Assembly (NCBI GenBank): GCA_017555105.1
Contig: JAFZHB010000011.1
Coordinates: 1 to 37,317 of the forward strand
Source: Alistipes sp.
Lineage (GTDB): Bacteria > Bacteroidota > Bacteroidia > Bacteroidales > Rikenellaceae
Direction: 5' to 3'
DNA: 37,317 bases
Shown: in pieces, positions 7,828 to 15,487 of the stretch
How positions within the stretch are numbered: position 1 is the stretch's first letter
Layout of the letters: each line of letters begins with the position of its first letter
Translations under genes and position numbers: made by a program
Notes under the pieces: model-generated
Told to the model about the DNA's origin: nothing
What the model saw: only the letters and a program-made list of their open reading frames with translations
The model's database searches: none

Positions 7828-8799
7828 CTATTCCTTTTCAGGATGCAAATGTATAAAAATTTCCCCTTGATAGGTATCTTGGGCAATTAATCTTTTTTCG
7901 AGCATCGCCCACAACTGCTCATTGCGTACCAAACCCCAATTCGGGCCATGGTGGAAACGGGGCGGAGCCTCCGAGGCAAATCGCTCGACCACCAAGTCGG
8001 GGCGCAGGCGGCGCAGGATCTCGACCATGTGGTCGATGTACTCCTCCACGATCGGAAAGTGGAAGCGCTCGGGGTGGTGGTCATACTCCTCGGCCATGGG
8101 CGTTCCGCGGAAGAGCTGCAGTTGATGAAACTTGATGCTCGTCAGCGGCAGGCGGTTGATCTGCTCCACAGCGGCCAACTGCTTGGCCTTCTCCTCCCCG
8201 GGAAGCCCCAGGATAAAGTGCGCACCCACATGCAATCCGCGTGCGGCACTCGCCTCTACCGCTCGGACGGCTGTTGCGAAGTCGTGTCCGCGCCCGATGC
8301 GCTGGAGCGACTCGTCCCAGACCGATTCGATGCCATACTCCACCGAGATGTAGTGCTTGTGGCTCAACTCGGCGAGGTAATCCAGCTTTGCCTCGTCAAC
8401 ACAATCGGGGCGTGTGCCGATCACCAAACCCTCCACCAGGGGGTGTGCCAGCGCCTCCTCGTAGCGCTCGCGCAACACCTCGAGCGGCGCGTGCGTGTTC
8501 GAGAAGGATTGAAAGTAGACCAGGTAGCGCTGCGCCTCCCGGTAGCGGCGGGCGTGGAACTCGATCCCCTCCTCAATCTGTTGGCGGATCGGCTTCCGTG
8601 CGCTGCAATAGGAGGGGGTGAAGGCTGCGTTGTCGCAGAAGGTGCAACCCTGCGTGCCGAGCGTGCCATCCCGATTCGGGCAGCTGAACCCGGCGTCGAC
8701 CGAGAGCTTCTGCATGCGGCGGCCAAACAGACGCCGAAAGTAACCCGCATAGGAGTTATAGCGTCGGGTGTCGCCCCACGGATAGATCACCTCCTCCAA
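7828..8799 (-). CDS. TIGR01212-type radical SAM protein (YhcC-like)
   Basis: The 323-residue protein has the cysteine cluster of the TIGR01212/YhcC radical SAM group. In SCPNRDGTLGTQGCTFCD, the spacing is C-(11)-C-x2-C rather than the classic CxxxCxxC. After it come YFQSFSNTHAPLEVLRERYEEAL, VIGTRPDCVDEAKLDYL, YISVEYGIES, HFILGLPGE and KFHQLQLFRGTPM, all characteristic of this group and its relatives near the Elp3-like radical SAM enzymes. The enzyme would bind a 4Fe-4S cluster and cleave S-adenosylmethionine. Its substrate is unknown. It lies 12 bp after the nuclease gene in the leftward run. Confidence 0.92.
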   Translation of the reverse strand: MEEVIYPWGDTRRYNSYAGYFRRLFGRRMQKLSVDAGFSCPNRDGTLGTQGCTFCDNAAFTPSYCSARKPIRQQIEEGIEFHARRYREAQRYLVYFQSFSNTHAPLEVLRERYEEALAHPLVEGLVIGTRPDCVDEAKLDYLAELSHKHYISVEYGIESVWDESLQRIGRGHDFATAVRAVEASAARGLHVGAHFILGLPGEEKAKQLAAVEQINRLPLTSIKFHQLQLFRGTPMAEEYDHHPERFHFPIVEEYIDHMVEILRRLRPDLVVERFASEAPPRFHHGPNWGLVRNEQLWAMLEKRLIAQDTYQGEIFIHLHPEKE

Positions 8800-8811
8800 C
8801 TCCGATACCGC

Positions 8812-10092
8812 TTATAAGCCCCACTCTGCGGCCGAGTAGCTCTCCTTCGGAGCGTTCGGCACATTCGTGAAGTAGTTGAATCCGGTCAGCTTCTCCAGGT
8901 CGGCAACCGACATCACCCAACCCTTCTCTACGAACTCCGAGTACTTAACCGTTGCGGAGTAATCCTTGTGCTCGATCATGATCGCAACGCACTGCAACTC
9001 AGCCTTCGAGCAGCTCGTAATGGCCTTGTTTACATGGTTCTTCGTGCGCAACAACACCTTGTAGTAGTGGGTCGGAACCTCCACGCCATTCTTCACAATG
9101 GGGCTCTTCGCCGGATCCCAGTAGGCACCGATTACCTGATAGGTCGTGTCGGCCTGGTTCTGCCACTGCTTGCCCTCCAGGGTCTCAGCCTGCCCCCAGG
9201 TGCCCTGGTTGAAGCTGGCAAGCTGCGGGGCGATGTTCGAGAAGTAGCAGGTCTGCTCGTTGGCCAGGCGGCTTACATAGCGGTCGGCCGAGCCGAGCAT
9301 GTGGCCACGCTGATAGCCGATCTGCGAGAAGGTCCAGGTCATCTGCGTGAAGTCGAACGACGGGTCGGGACCATAGGCATCCGTGCGGCTTGTGTTCTTC
9401 TGCGTATAGAAGGAGTGCATCGGCGCAGCTACCCACACGACGCACTGCTTCGTGCGGCTGTAGCAGGCTGCATAGTTGCGAGCCGTCGTGCCCTGCGGAT
9501 TGTTGACATCGATGTAGTGGCGCGTGTAGTAGTAGTCGCCCTCCTTCTTCACTACGCTCGGGAGCTCGCCCCAACCCGTGTACTTTGCAAGATCGATGCC
9601 GTTGACCGGTGTCGGGTTTACAGGCGTGTCAGGGTTTTCGGGGGTTTCGGGATCCTCGGGGTACGAAGGCACCTCCTCGGGCTTGCCCTCGGGCTGCGTA
9701 AAGGAGATCTCCACCGAGCTGATGCCGGCATAGTTGAGCGTCAGCGTCGCTTTGCGCGCTGCACCGTTGTTGGCTGCGATGTGGTAGCGGACTTTGGCCG
9801 TCATCATCGGCTGCGCGAGGTAGCTGCCCATCGTGCCGGCGGTCGAGACCTCGGGCACGAGCCAAGCCACATCGGAGCTGGCCGTGGCGATCACATCTCC
9901 CAGCGGATAGAGCACCTCATAGACCACCACACCATCCGTGGCGGCTGCACTCGGAAGCGCAATGGTGGTGGCGCAGGTGGTGCGCAGCGTCGGCGTGGTG
10001 TCGAGCGTTACATCGTTCGTGATTTCGTTCTCTCCACATGCGGTGGCGAGCAGTGCCGTGATGGCAACCAAAAGGGTTAGAAAGTGTTTCAT
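8812..10092 (-). CDS. Secreted DNA/RNA non-specific endonuclease lipoprotein with BACON-like domain
   Basis: The 426-residue protein has a lipoprotein signal (MKHFLTLLVAITALLATAC, acylated Cys19), so it is probably outer-membrane or surface attached. Residues about 30-135 form a beta-sandwich resembling Bacteroidota BACON modules, ending in VEISFTQPEG. A Pro-rich linker (about 140-163) follows. The rest is a His-Me finger nuclease of the Serratia type. It has GYQRGHMLGSADR with catalytic His264, CYFSNIAPQ with metal-ligand Asn286, and FNQGTW at 295-299. The usual Asp of the DRGH motif is Gln here. It would degrade extracellular nucleic acid without sequence preference, perhaps for nutrient salvage. 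It lies 23 bp after dtd, in an otherwise housekeeping run. Confidence 0.9.
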   Translation of the reverse strand: MKHFLTLLVAITALLATACGENEITNDVTLDTTPTLRTTCATTIALPSAAATDGVVVYEVLYPLGDVIATASSDVAWLVPEVSTAGTMGSYLAQPMMTAKVRYHIAANNGAARKATLTLNYAGISSVEISFTQPEGKPEEVPSYPEDPETPENPDTPVNPTPVNGIDLAKYTGWGELPSVVKKEGDYYYTRHYIDVNNPQGTTARNYAACYSRTKQCVVWVAAPMHSFYTQKNTSRTDAYGPDPSFDFTQMTWTFSQIGYQRGHMLGSADRYVSRLANEQTCYFSNIAPQLASFNQGTWGQAETLEGKQWQNQADTTYQVIGAYWDPAKSPIVKNGVEVPTHYYKVLLRTKNHVNKAITSCSKAELQCVAIMIEHKDYSATVKYSEFVEKGWVMSVADLEKLTGFNYFTNVPNAPKESYSAAEWGL

Positions 10093-10115
10093 ATAACGAG
10101 TTTATTTTATGCGTG

Positions 10116-10568
10116 TTACATACGGTTTTTTGAATCGATCCAGATCGTTACGGGGCCGTCGTTGACGAGTGCGACCTGCATATCTGCTCCAAATTGACCC
10201 GTGGCCACCGTGCGGCCGGTGAGTTCGCTCATACGCGCCACAAAGCGTTCGTAGAGCGGTCGGGCGATGGGCTCACCCGCAGCAGCGATGTAGGAGGGGC
10301 GGTTGCCCTTGCGTGTCGAGGCCATGAGTGTGAATTGGCTCACGACCATCAGCTCTCCCTCCACCTGCTGCAGGTCGAGGTTCATCACGCCGTTCTCGTC
10401 GTCGAACAGGCGGATCTTCAAGAGCTTCTGCGCCAGGTACTCCAGGTCTTCGTCCGTATCTTCGTGCGTGACACCGAGCAGCACCAAGAGACCCTTTCCG
10501 ATGCGGGACTCCTCCTTACCCTCGATCGTAACCGAGGCCTCTCGAACGCGTTGAATCAAGAGTCGCAT
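10116..10568 (-). CDS. dtd: D-aminoacyl-tRNA deacylase
   Basis: DTD removes D-amino acids (and glycine from tRNA-Ala) mischarged onto tRNA, protecting translation fidelity in the cytoplasm. The 150-residue protein is full length. It starts with the family N-terminus MRLLIQRVREASVTI. It carries the two active-site signatures: VSQFTL at residues 76-81 and NDGPVT at 136-141 (the cross-subunit Gly-cisPro motif, here GP). GNRPSY at 88-93 is also typical. The gene starts 3 bp after the rluA-like gene ends, so they are surely co-transcribed. Confidence 0.96.
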   Translation of the reverse strand: MRLLIQRVREASVTIEGKEESRIGKGLLVLLGVTHEDTDEDLEYLAQKLLKIRLFDDENGVMNLDLQQVEGELMVVSQFTLMASTRKGNRPSYIAAAGEPIARPLYERFVARMSELTGRTVATGQFGADMQVALVNDGPVTIWIDSKNRM

Positions 10569-10571
10569 GGC

Positions 10572-11258
10572 CTATTCCACTTCAAAGTAAGCCCAGAGGT
10601 TGTCTCCCTTGGGTACAGGAGCCGTCACCTCAATCCATTCGTGGCGCGTGGGGTGATCGAAACCCACTCTGCGCGAGTGGAGCGAGATGCCTCCGCCGGC
10701 AATCGAGCGCTTGGCGCCATACTTCAGGTCGCCACGAATCGGACAGCCGATGGCCGAGAGCTGGGCGCGGATCTGATGGTGGCGCCCCGTAAGCAACTCC
10801 ACCTCCAACAGCGTGTAGTGCGTGCCTGCTCCGATCATGCGGTAGTTCAGACGCCCCTCTTTGGCCTCTCCGCGCGGCTGGCGAAGTGCCTTCGAACGGT
10901 TCGTGCGGCCATCGCGCAGGATGTAGTGCGTCAGCGAGCCGGTCTCCGCTTCGGGACGCTCCTCGACCAATGCCCAGTAGTACTTCTTGATCTCGCCTTG
11001 GCGAATCATCTCGTTGAGGCGGGCGAGTGCCTTCGAGGTCTTGGCGAAGATCACCGCGCCACTGACGGGGCGGTCGATGCGGTGCACCACACCGAGAAAG
11101 ACCTGACCGGGCTTCGAGTCGCGACGCTTGATGAAGGCTTTGATCTGATCCTCCAGGGCGCTCTCGCCCGAGGGATCGGGCTGCACCAGGTCGCCTGCGT
11201 GTTTGTTGACCACCAGCAGGTGGTTATCCTCATAGAGGATATCTTCGGGGCTAAACAT
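10572..11258 (-). CDS. RluA family pseudouridine synthase
   Basis: This 228-residue enzyme converts uridines in RNA to pseudouridine. The catalytic motif VVHRIDRPVSGAVIFAKTSKAL holds Asp62. Downstream, EGRLNYRMIG, TLLEVELLTGRHHQIRAQLSAIGCPI and GISLHSRRVGF are the usual RluA-group elements. The N-terminal S4 domain of RluC/RluD is absent and the protein starts directly with DILYEDNHLLVVNKHAGDL. It therefore belongs to the short single-domain form common in Bacteroidota, and the target (rRNA or tRNA) cannot be told. It begins 8 bp after cdd. Confidence 0.94.
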   Translation of the reverse strand: MFSPEDILYEDNHLLVVNKHAGDLVQPDPSGESALEDQIKAFIKRRDSKPGQVFLGVVHRIDRPVSGAVIFAKTSKALARLNEMIRQGEIKKYYWALVEERPEAETGSLTHYILRDGRTNRSKALRQPRGEAKEGRLNYRMIGAGTHYTLLEVELLTGRHHQIRAQLSAIGCPIRGDLKYGAKRSIAGGGISLHSRRVGFDHPTRHEWIEVTAPVPKGDNLWAYFEVE

Positions 11259-11266
11259 AGTTCAAA

Positions 11267-11722
11267 TTACAAGACAAAGGTGAAGGGAAGGAGCAGTTCG
11301 GCCGAACGCACCACGCTCGCTGAGCCGCCTCCAAACATAATGATACGCATGGGCTGCTGCTGGCGTCGCTCGACATCGACCAACACCTGACGGCACTGTC
11401 CACAGGGATAACACTCCCGCTCCGAAGGGTCGGATGCGATGGCGAGTGCCTCGATCGGATCGTCCGCATGGTTTGCTTGTGCATAGAAGAGCAGCGAACG
11501 CTCGGCGCAGAGACCTGCGGGGAAGACTTCGCTCTCCGAGTTGCTGCCCGTGAGAATGCGGCCGCTTTGCAGGCGGGCGGCTGCGCCCACATGGAAGTTC
11601 GAGTAGGGCGCATAGGCGCGCTCGGTGGCCTTTACAGCCTCTTCAACCAGTGCACGATCAGCCGGCGAGAGCTCGTCGGTCGTGTTGTAGTGCTCGTATG
11701 CAAAAGTAAATTGTTTTTCCAT
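11267..11722 (-). CDS. cdd: Cytidine deaminase
   Basis: Cdd deaminates cytidine and deoxycytidine to uridine and deoxyuridine in pyrimidine salvage. Counting from the chosen start (MEKQFTF), the zinc ligands are Cys72, Cys107 and Cys110, with the proton-shuttle Glu74 in CAERS and the PCGQC signature. The Pro-Tyr-Ser-Asn segment APYSNFHVGAA is the substrate pocket. An upstream in-frame ATG at 11746 was not chosen. It would add eight poorly conserved residues and lies only a few bases from the -7 element at 11749-11756. The protein is then 151 residues, a normal length for the tetrameric form. It is the first gene of the leftward run ending at comF. Confidence 0.95.
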   Translation of the reverse strand: MEKQFTFAYEHYNTTDELSPADRALVEEAVKATERAYAPYSNFHVGAAARLQSGRILTGSNSESEVFPAGLCAERSLLFYAQANHADDPIEALAIASDPSERECYPCGQCRQVLVDVERRQQQPMRIIMFGGGSASVVRSAELLLPFTFVL

Positions 11723-11748
11723 GATAGTGACTATTACGGGAATCAAAA

Positions 11749-11779
11749 CAAAGATAGCAATAAAAGGGTAAAGAGCAAA
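11749..11779 (-). promoter_or_regulatory. Consensus promoter of the cdd-to-comF gene run
   Basis: On the minus strand, TTTG (11776-11779) is followed after exactly 19 nt by TATCTTTG (11749-11756). This matches the Bacteroidota primary sigma consensus TTTG-N19-TAnnTTTG. It lies 27 nt upstream of the cdd ATG at 11722. Confidence 0.85.
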
Positions 11780-11848
11780 AGTTTTGCCCCTCGGTTTTGA
11801 GGTTTTTTTGCTTGAAGGAGTGAGATTTCAGAAAAAAACGGTGCAAAT

Positions 11849-11879
11849 TTTGTAAATAATGAAAAAGTGTGTATATTTG
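11849..11879 (+). promoter_or_regulatory. Consensus promoter of tRNA-Cys
   Basis: TTTG at 11849-11852, a 19-nt spacer, then TATATTTG at 11872-11879, a perfect match to the Bacteroidota consensus. The tRNA begins 23 nt after the -7 element, leaving a short leader. Confidence 0.88.
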
Positions 11880-11901
11880 CACTCCCGAAAGGACAAAAGT
11901 T

Positions 11902-11972
11902 GGTCTGATGGCCGAGTGGCTAGGCACAGCTCTGCAAAAGCTGCTACAGCGGTTCGAATCCGCTTCAGACCT
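11902..11972 (+). tRNA. tRNA-Cys (GCA)
   Basis: The 71-nt gene folds as a cloverleaf. The acceptor GGTCTGA (11902-11908) pairs with TCAGACC (11965-11971). The anticodon stem CAGCT/AGCTG encloses CTGCAAA with anticodon GCA. The T arm is AGCGG-TTCGAAT-CCGCT. The discriminator base is T, the identity base for cysteine tRNAs. CCA is not encoded. Its own consensus promoter lies upstream and a strong terminator follows. The last 20 nt plus the following bases are repeated exactly at 12205-12230. Confidence 0.97.
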
Positions 11973-11978
11973 CAAAAA
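11953..11978 (+). repeat. Direct repeat, left copy (tRNA-Cys 3' end)
   Basis: This 26-bp stretch, running from the T loop through the end of tRNA-Cys into the following As, is identical to 12205-12230. The left copy is part of the functional tRNA. Confidence 0.9.
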
Positions 11979-11984
11979 TTCGAC

Positions 11985-12021
11985 AAACGACTGATGCAAA
12001 TCAGTCGTTTTGTTGTTTTCT
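11985..12021 (+). terminator. tRNA-Cys terminator
   Basis: An 11-bp perfect stem (11985-11995 with 12000-12010) closes a GCAA loop and leads into TTTTGTTGTTTT. It is a textbook intrinsic terminator placed 12 nt after the tRNA. Confidence 0.92.
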
Positions 12022-12204
12022 GCGGGGTGGTGTGCGAGCCCACCCCCGCCCAAAACAACTAAGCGAGCCTGCGGCTCTTTGTCGAATTGTGCGATTTGGC
12101 GACTGCTCACCTTTTGCGGGCGGTTGCGGGGATAGGGGTGTTTGACTGCTCGGTCTGCGACCTGCGCTTGTAAGGTATCCCCGCGAGTTCGGGCAAGCCC
12201 TCAC
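12022..12204. other. GC-rich non-coding spacer between the tRNA-end repeats
   Basis: No convincing gene is visible here. The segment contains several GC-rich hairpins, for example GAGCC-TGC-GGCTC at 12065-12077 and an imperfect stem at about 12021-12051. A 67-codon leftward frame exists but is low in hydrophobic residues, rich in Pro, Arg and Ser, and looks non-coding. Flanking by exact copies of a tRNA 3' end suggests the remainder of an integrated element, or a dispersed tRNA-linked repeat. Confidence 0.45.
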
Positions 12205-12230
12205 TTCGAATCCGCTTCAGACCTCAAAAA
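12205..12230 (+). repeat. Direct repeat, right copy (orphan tRNA-Cys 3' end)
   Basis: This is an exact 26-bp copy of 11953-11978, beginning TTCGAATCCGCTTCAGACCT. No tRNA body precedes it. Duplicated tRNA 3' ends are the usual product of tyrosine-recombinase integration into a tRNA gene (established for genomic islands), so this is a candidate attR or remnant. No integrase lies between the copies. Confidence 0.85.
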
Positions 12231-12270
12231 AGTGCGTTACGGATATCTGTAACGCACTTTTTTTGTTTTT
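12226..12270. terminator. Bidirectional terminator at the end of the porin/CYTH/SLC13 cluster
   Basis: Fifteen bases at 12226-12240 pair perfectly with 12249-12263 around an 8-nt loop. The arms begin with A-runs and end with T-runs on both strands. It directly follows the orphan tRNA end. It also terminates leftward transcription from the gene ending at 12289. Confidence 0.9.
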
Positions 12271-12288
12271 TACGCCTCCACGCTTGGT

Positions 12289-13752
12289 TTATTGAATCTC
12301 CTTGATCGACTCGATGCCGTTGCGTGAGAGCGAGACGCGGAAACGCTTGTAGTCGGTCTTGCCATCGAACTGATACTGCATCACGATGTTCAGGAAGTAG
12401 ACCTTCTTGCAGTCGATGCGGCGCAGGTTGTTCTCCTCGTCGAGGCACGGCAGCGAGAGATAGGGGTTGTCCATCTTGTGGATCAGGTTGTTGACATTCA
12501 GACGGATGATATCGTTGATGCCGTCCGTGTGGTAGACATTGTTGGCGGCCATCTCTGCACGGTCGATGTGCACCCACTTGCGGTAGAGCAGCACCTTGTC
12601 GTCCATAATAAACTGCTCGGCGGGAGTGATCCTATCCTTTTCGCGCAATTGCATCACCTCCCGCGGGATTTTGCTTCGTTGCAGGAAGTCGACACCCTCC
12701 TTGATCCAACCGATGTTGCGCTCGCCGATCGAGATTTTCGCCTTGTTGTCGAAGTATTTGCTTCCCTTGCGGTGGGCGAAGTAGTAGCGGGCGAGCTCCT
12801 TAATGCGGTCCTTGCCCATGTAGCTGATCACCAGCACAATGAAGAATGGCCAGGTGAAGTTACCGTAGCGTTGCTGGAAGTAGAAACTCACGATGGTGGC
12901 GAAGATCATCGAGAGTCCGGCCGCGATGCTCAGGTAGAGCTGCTCGATCATCACGCCGTCGCGCTTCTTCGGCACACGCAGGTAGAGGGCGCTCTCGATA
13001 TACTTCTTCAGCACACCATGCGAGTAGATCAGGTCGCGGTTCTCGAGCGGATCATCCTCCTGCACCCTGCGATAATTCATCTGTGTGCGGTACTCCTCCT
13101 CGTGGCGAATCAGGCCGGCGGCCAATTCGATCTGCTCGGCATAATGCTCCTGATCCTGCATCAGGCGCTTAAGGAGGCGGTAGGTCGACTGGTTGAGCGT
13201 ATAGCTGATAAACTCGTCGCCGTAGTGGAAGCACGCCCGCACGGTCGGGCTGATGCTGGGGGTGTTGATGATCGGTCGAAGAGCTCGGTAGGCCTCGACG
13301 ATCGTGGTGGCATTGCGACAGAAGTTCTCGCTCAGCTGACAAACATCCTCTACGCGTTGCCCCTCCGAGCTGATGTGGTGTACCTCCTCGCGCAGTGCGC
13401 TCTTGACGATTGCAGCGAAGATCTTGATCTGCGTTTCATACTCGGCGATGGCCGTGCGTGTCGGATCACTCGCCATGCGCTCCATGGCCGTGCGTAGGCG
13501 TCCCGCAGGGGATTGCGCATCGCCCACGATGTCGCGCATGAGGAAGCGTGGCGTGATGAGGCGGACATTCGACTTCACATCGCGGTAGAAATCCGCCTTC
13601 GAGTAGGTCGATGGGTTGATGTCGAGCGAGTTGGGCACAAAGATCCACATATAGACCGAGAAATCGTTGTGGCGCATCTTGCGGCGCGTCACAAAGCCCA
13701 CCTTGAACTCGATGGAGAACTGATCGTGTATTTTGGTCGTAATGTCAATCAT
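12289..13752 (-). CDS. Conserved protein of unknown function with two TM helices
   Basis: I do not recognise a named family. The 487-residue protein starts with about 100 residues of mixed beta structure (IHDQFSIEFKVGFVTRRK, FSVYMWIFVPNSL). A long helical region follows to about residue 270. Two adjacent TM helices come next (LYLSIAAGLSMIFATIVSFYF and WPFFIVLVISYM), then a C-terminal region with charged helix and beta segments (KWVHIDRAEMAANNVYHTDG, FLNIVMQYQFDGKTDYKRFRVSLSRNG). Both ends are probably cytoplasmic. It is 32 bp after the SLC13 gene and last in the cluster with the CYTH proteins, so a role in the same process is likely. The sequence shows no catalytic motif I can name. Confidence 0.85.
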   Translation of the reverse strand: MIDITTKIHDQFSIEFKVGFVTRRKMRHNDFSVYMWIFVPNSLDINPSTYSKADFYRDVKSNVRLITPRFLMRDIVGDAQSPAGRLRTAMERMASDPTRTAIAEYETQIKIFAAIVKSALREEVHHISSEGQRVEDVCQLSENFCRNATTIVEAYRALRPIINTPSISPTVRACFHYGDEFISYTLNQSTYRLLKRLMQDQEHYAEQIELAAGLIRHEEEYRTQMNYRRVQEDDPLENRDLIYSHGVLKKYIESALYLRVPKKRDGVMIEQLYLSIAAGLSMIFATIVSFYFQQRYGNFTWPFFIVLVISYMGKDRIKELARYYFAHRKGSKYFDNKAKISIGERNIGWIKEGVDFLQRSKIPREVMQLREKDRITPAEQFIMDDKVLLYRKWVHIDRAEMAANNVYHTDGINDIIRLNVNNLIHKMDNPYLSLPCLDEENNLRRIDCKKVYFLNIVMQYQFDGKTDYKRFRVSLSRNGIESIKEIQ

Positions 13753-13784
13753 TGCACCCTGTATTTATCTCAAAAGTACCCTCT

Positions 13785-15464
13785 TTAGAAGAAGAGTCCC
13801 TCGGTGTAGCCCAACCAGCGCAGCACTGTTTCGCCCCAGACGATGATCATAACCCAACCGATGAGCATCATCGTGAAGCCGTAGCGGAAGGTGTCGCTCC
13901 AACTGTAATGGTTGGTCGTATAGAGCAGTGCTGCAGGTTTCGAGTTGAAGGGCAACACATAGACATGCTCGATGAGCAGCGCTACGGGGAAGGCGAGGCT
14001 CATAATCGGATAGCCGAACTTCTGTGCCACACCGATTGCAATCGGGATGAAGATCAGCGCACGCATGGTCTTCGACTGGAAGAGCAGCGCTGAGAACAAC
14101 ATCATGGCCGTCAAGAGCAGATACAATACCCAGAAGGGGGTGCTATCCGTTACGCCGAGGCTGTTGAACATCACATCGACCATGCTCTTGGGCAGTGCCG
14201 TGGCATCCAGACCCGTACCGATGGCGTAAGCACCTGCCGAGAAGAGCATCAAGTGCCACGGAATATCCACATCGTTCCATTTTACAACACCCACACCGGG
14301 CAGCAGCGCAACAACCGCGCCGATGAAGGCTACGGTGGTGGCGTCGATGCCGTGGAGCTTGTCGGTGGCCCACATCAGGAGCACACCTACGAAGATGGCG
14401 ATCGACTTGATCTCCTCCAGATTCATCTTACCCATCGAATCCAACTCGACGCGCAGCTTGGCCAGACCACCCTCGATCTGCGGCACGCGCTGCTCCTTCG
14501 GGATCGGGAAGATCACCTTCACACCGATCCACCAACCGATGAAGAGCAGGATTAGGGCGAGCGGGAAGGCCGCTATGAACCAGTCGCTGTAGCTGATCGA
14601 GGTGATACCCATTGCACCACCGATGAGCGAGGCAGCCAACAGGTTTGCGCCCGAGCCGGTGAGGAAACCGCTTGCACCGATGTTTACCTGGAAGAGGTTC
14701 TGCAATACGATGTTGCGGCCAAAGTTGTTGCGATTTCCGTTCGAGGCGCCATAGACTGCCGCTACGACCATGAAAATCGGCAGCAGAATGGCAGCCTTCA
14801 CCGTCGTGGCCGAGATAAAGGCCGAGAGTACGATGTTAATGACCAGGAAGCTGAAAAATACACCGCTGGCCGAGTGCCCGAAGCGCAGGACAAACCAGAG
14901 TGCCAGGCGGCGTGCCGCTTTGGTTTTAACAAGCATCGAGGCCAAGACAAACGAGAGAATGTTGAGCCACATCACCGGGTGTCCCAACTGTGCAAAGGCC
15001 TCCTTTTGGGAGGTGACCTCCGTGAGTACCAAGCCCAAGATCACGAGCAGCGCCGTGAGGTAATTGGGTATGGCCTCCGTAATCCAAAGGATGATGGCGG
15101 CGATGAAGATGGCGAGCATCGCATAGTTCGCTCGCGTGAACTCCTCGAAACCGTTTGTTTGGATAAACTGCACGGCCTTTTTGACACTCTTGTCGGGTGC
15201 GGGTTGCATCGTGACGAGCGTGCCGTCAGCCTGCTCAACCACCACTTCGGTCGGTATAAAATCGCTCTCCGTTAAGTTGTCGATAAAGGGAATATCCACA
15301 ACCCAATAGACCAAAATGAAGGCGATGATCGCCAAAGGTCCTCCCCAGCGCGCCATCCACTTCTCAAAAGTGGACTTCTGCATCTTGGGAAGTTTCTCGA
15401 TTTTATAGTTGTTCATATCCAGCGGATCGAACGCGGTAGTTTGTTGCAGCTCTTGCTCCTTCAT
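13785..15464 (-). CDS. SLC13/DASS-type anion transporter with altered signature motifs
   Basis: The 559-residue integral membrane protein has the divalent-anion:sodium symporter fold with two inverted halves. Recognisable landmarks include ILWITEAIPNYLTALLVILGLVL, LTGSGANLLAASLI (269-280) and the C-terminal substrate loop LPFNSKPAALLYTTNHYSWSD. In characterised DASS carriers, such as the bacterial succinate transporter VcINDY, two Ser-Asn-Thr motifs bind sodium and the carboxylate. Here the corresponding positions read SAT (218-220) and SKT (464-466), and the second STPPNA-like loop reads NSKPAA. The substrate is therefore probably not an ordinary dicarboxylate. A phosphate or polyanion is possible given the porin and CYTH neighbours. 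About 100 extra N-terminal residues include one TM helix and a periplasmic-looking segment. A strong terminator lies just upstream. Confidence 0.85.
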   Translation of the reverse strand: MKEQELQQTTAFDPLDMNNYKIEKLPKMQKSTFEKWMARWGGPLAIIAFILVYWVVDIPFIDNLTESDFIPTEVVVEQADGTLVTMQPAPDKSVKKAVQFIQTNGFEEFTRANYAMLAIFIAAIILWITEAIPNYLTALLVILGLVLTEVTSQKEAFAQLGHPVMWLNILSFVLASMLVKTKAARRLALWFVLRFGHSASGVFFSFLVINIVLSAFISATTVKAAILLPIFMVVAAVYGASNGNRNNFGRNIVLQNLFQVNIGASGFLTGSGANLLAASLIGGAMGITSISYSDWFIAAFPLALILLFIGWWIGVKVIFPIPKEQRVPQIEGGLAKLRVELDSMGKMNLEEIKSIAIFVGVLLMWATDKLHGIDATTVAFIGAVVALLPGVGVVKWNDVDIPWHLMLFSAGAYAIGTGLDATALPKSMVDVMFNSLGVTDSTPFWVLYLLLTAMMLFSALLFQSKTMRALIFIPIAIGVAQKFGYPIMSLAFPVALLIEHVYVLPFNSKPAALLYTTNHYSWSDTFRYGFTMMLIGWVMIIVWGETVLRWLGYTEGLFF

Positions 15465-15487
15465 GGTGCTTGAAAGTTGTTTGCGTT

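Noticed and set aside
11723-11746. Longer cdd start at 11746
   Set aside because: It adds eight unconserved residues and lies only a few bases from the cdd -7 element, too close for normal initiation. MEKQ at 11722 is the better start.
12001-12204. A 67-codon leftward frame between the tRNA-Cys repeats
   Set aside because: Low-complexity Pro/Arg/Ser composition overlapping hairpins and the tRNA terminator; no start signal. Treated as non-coding.
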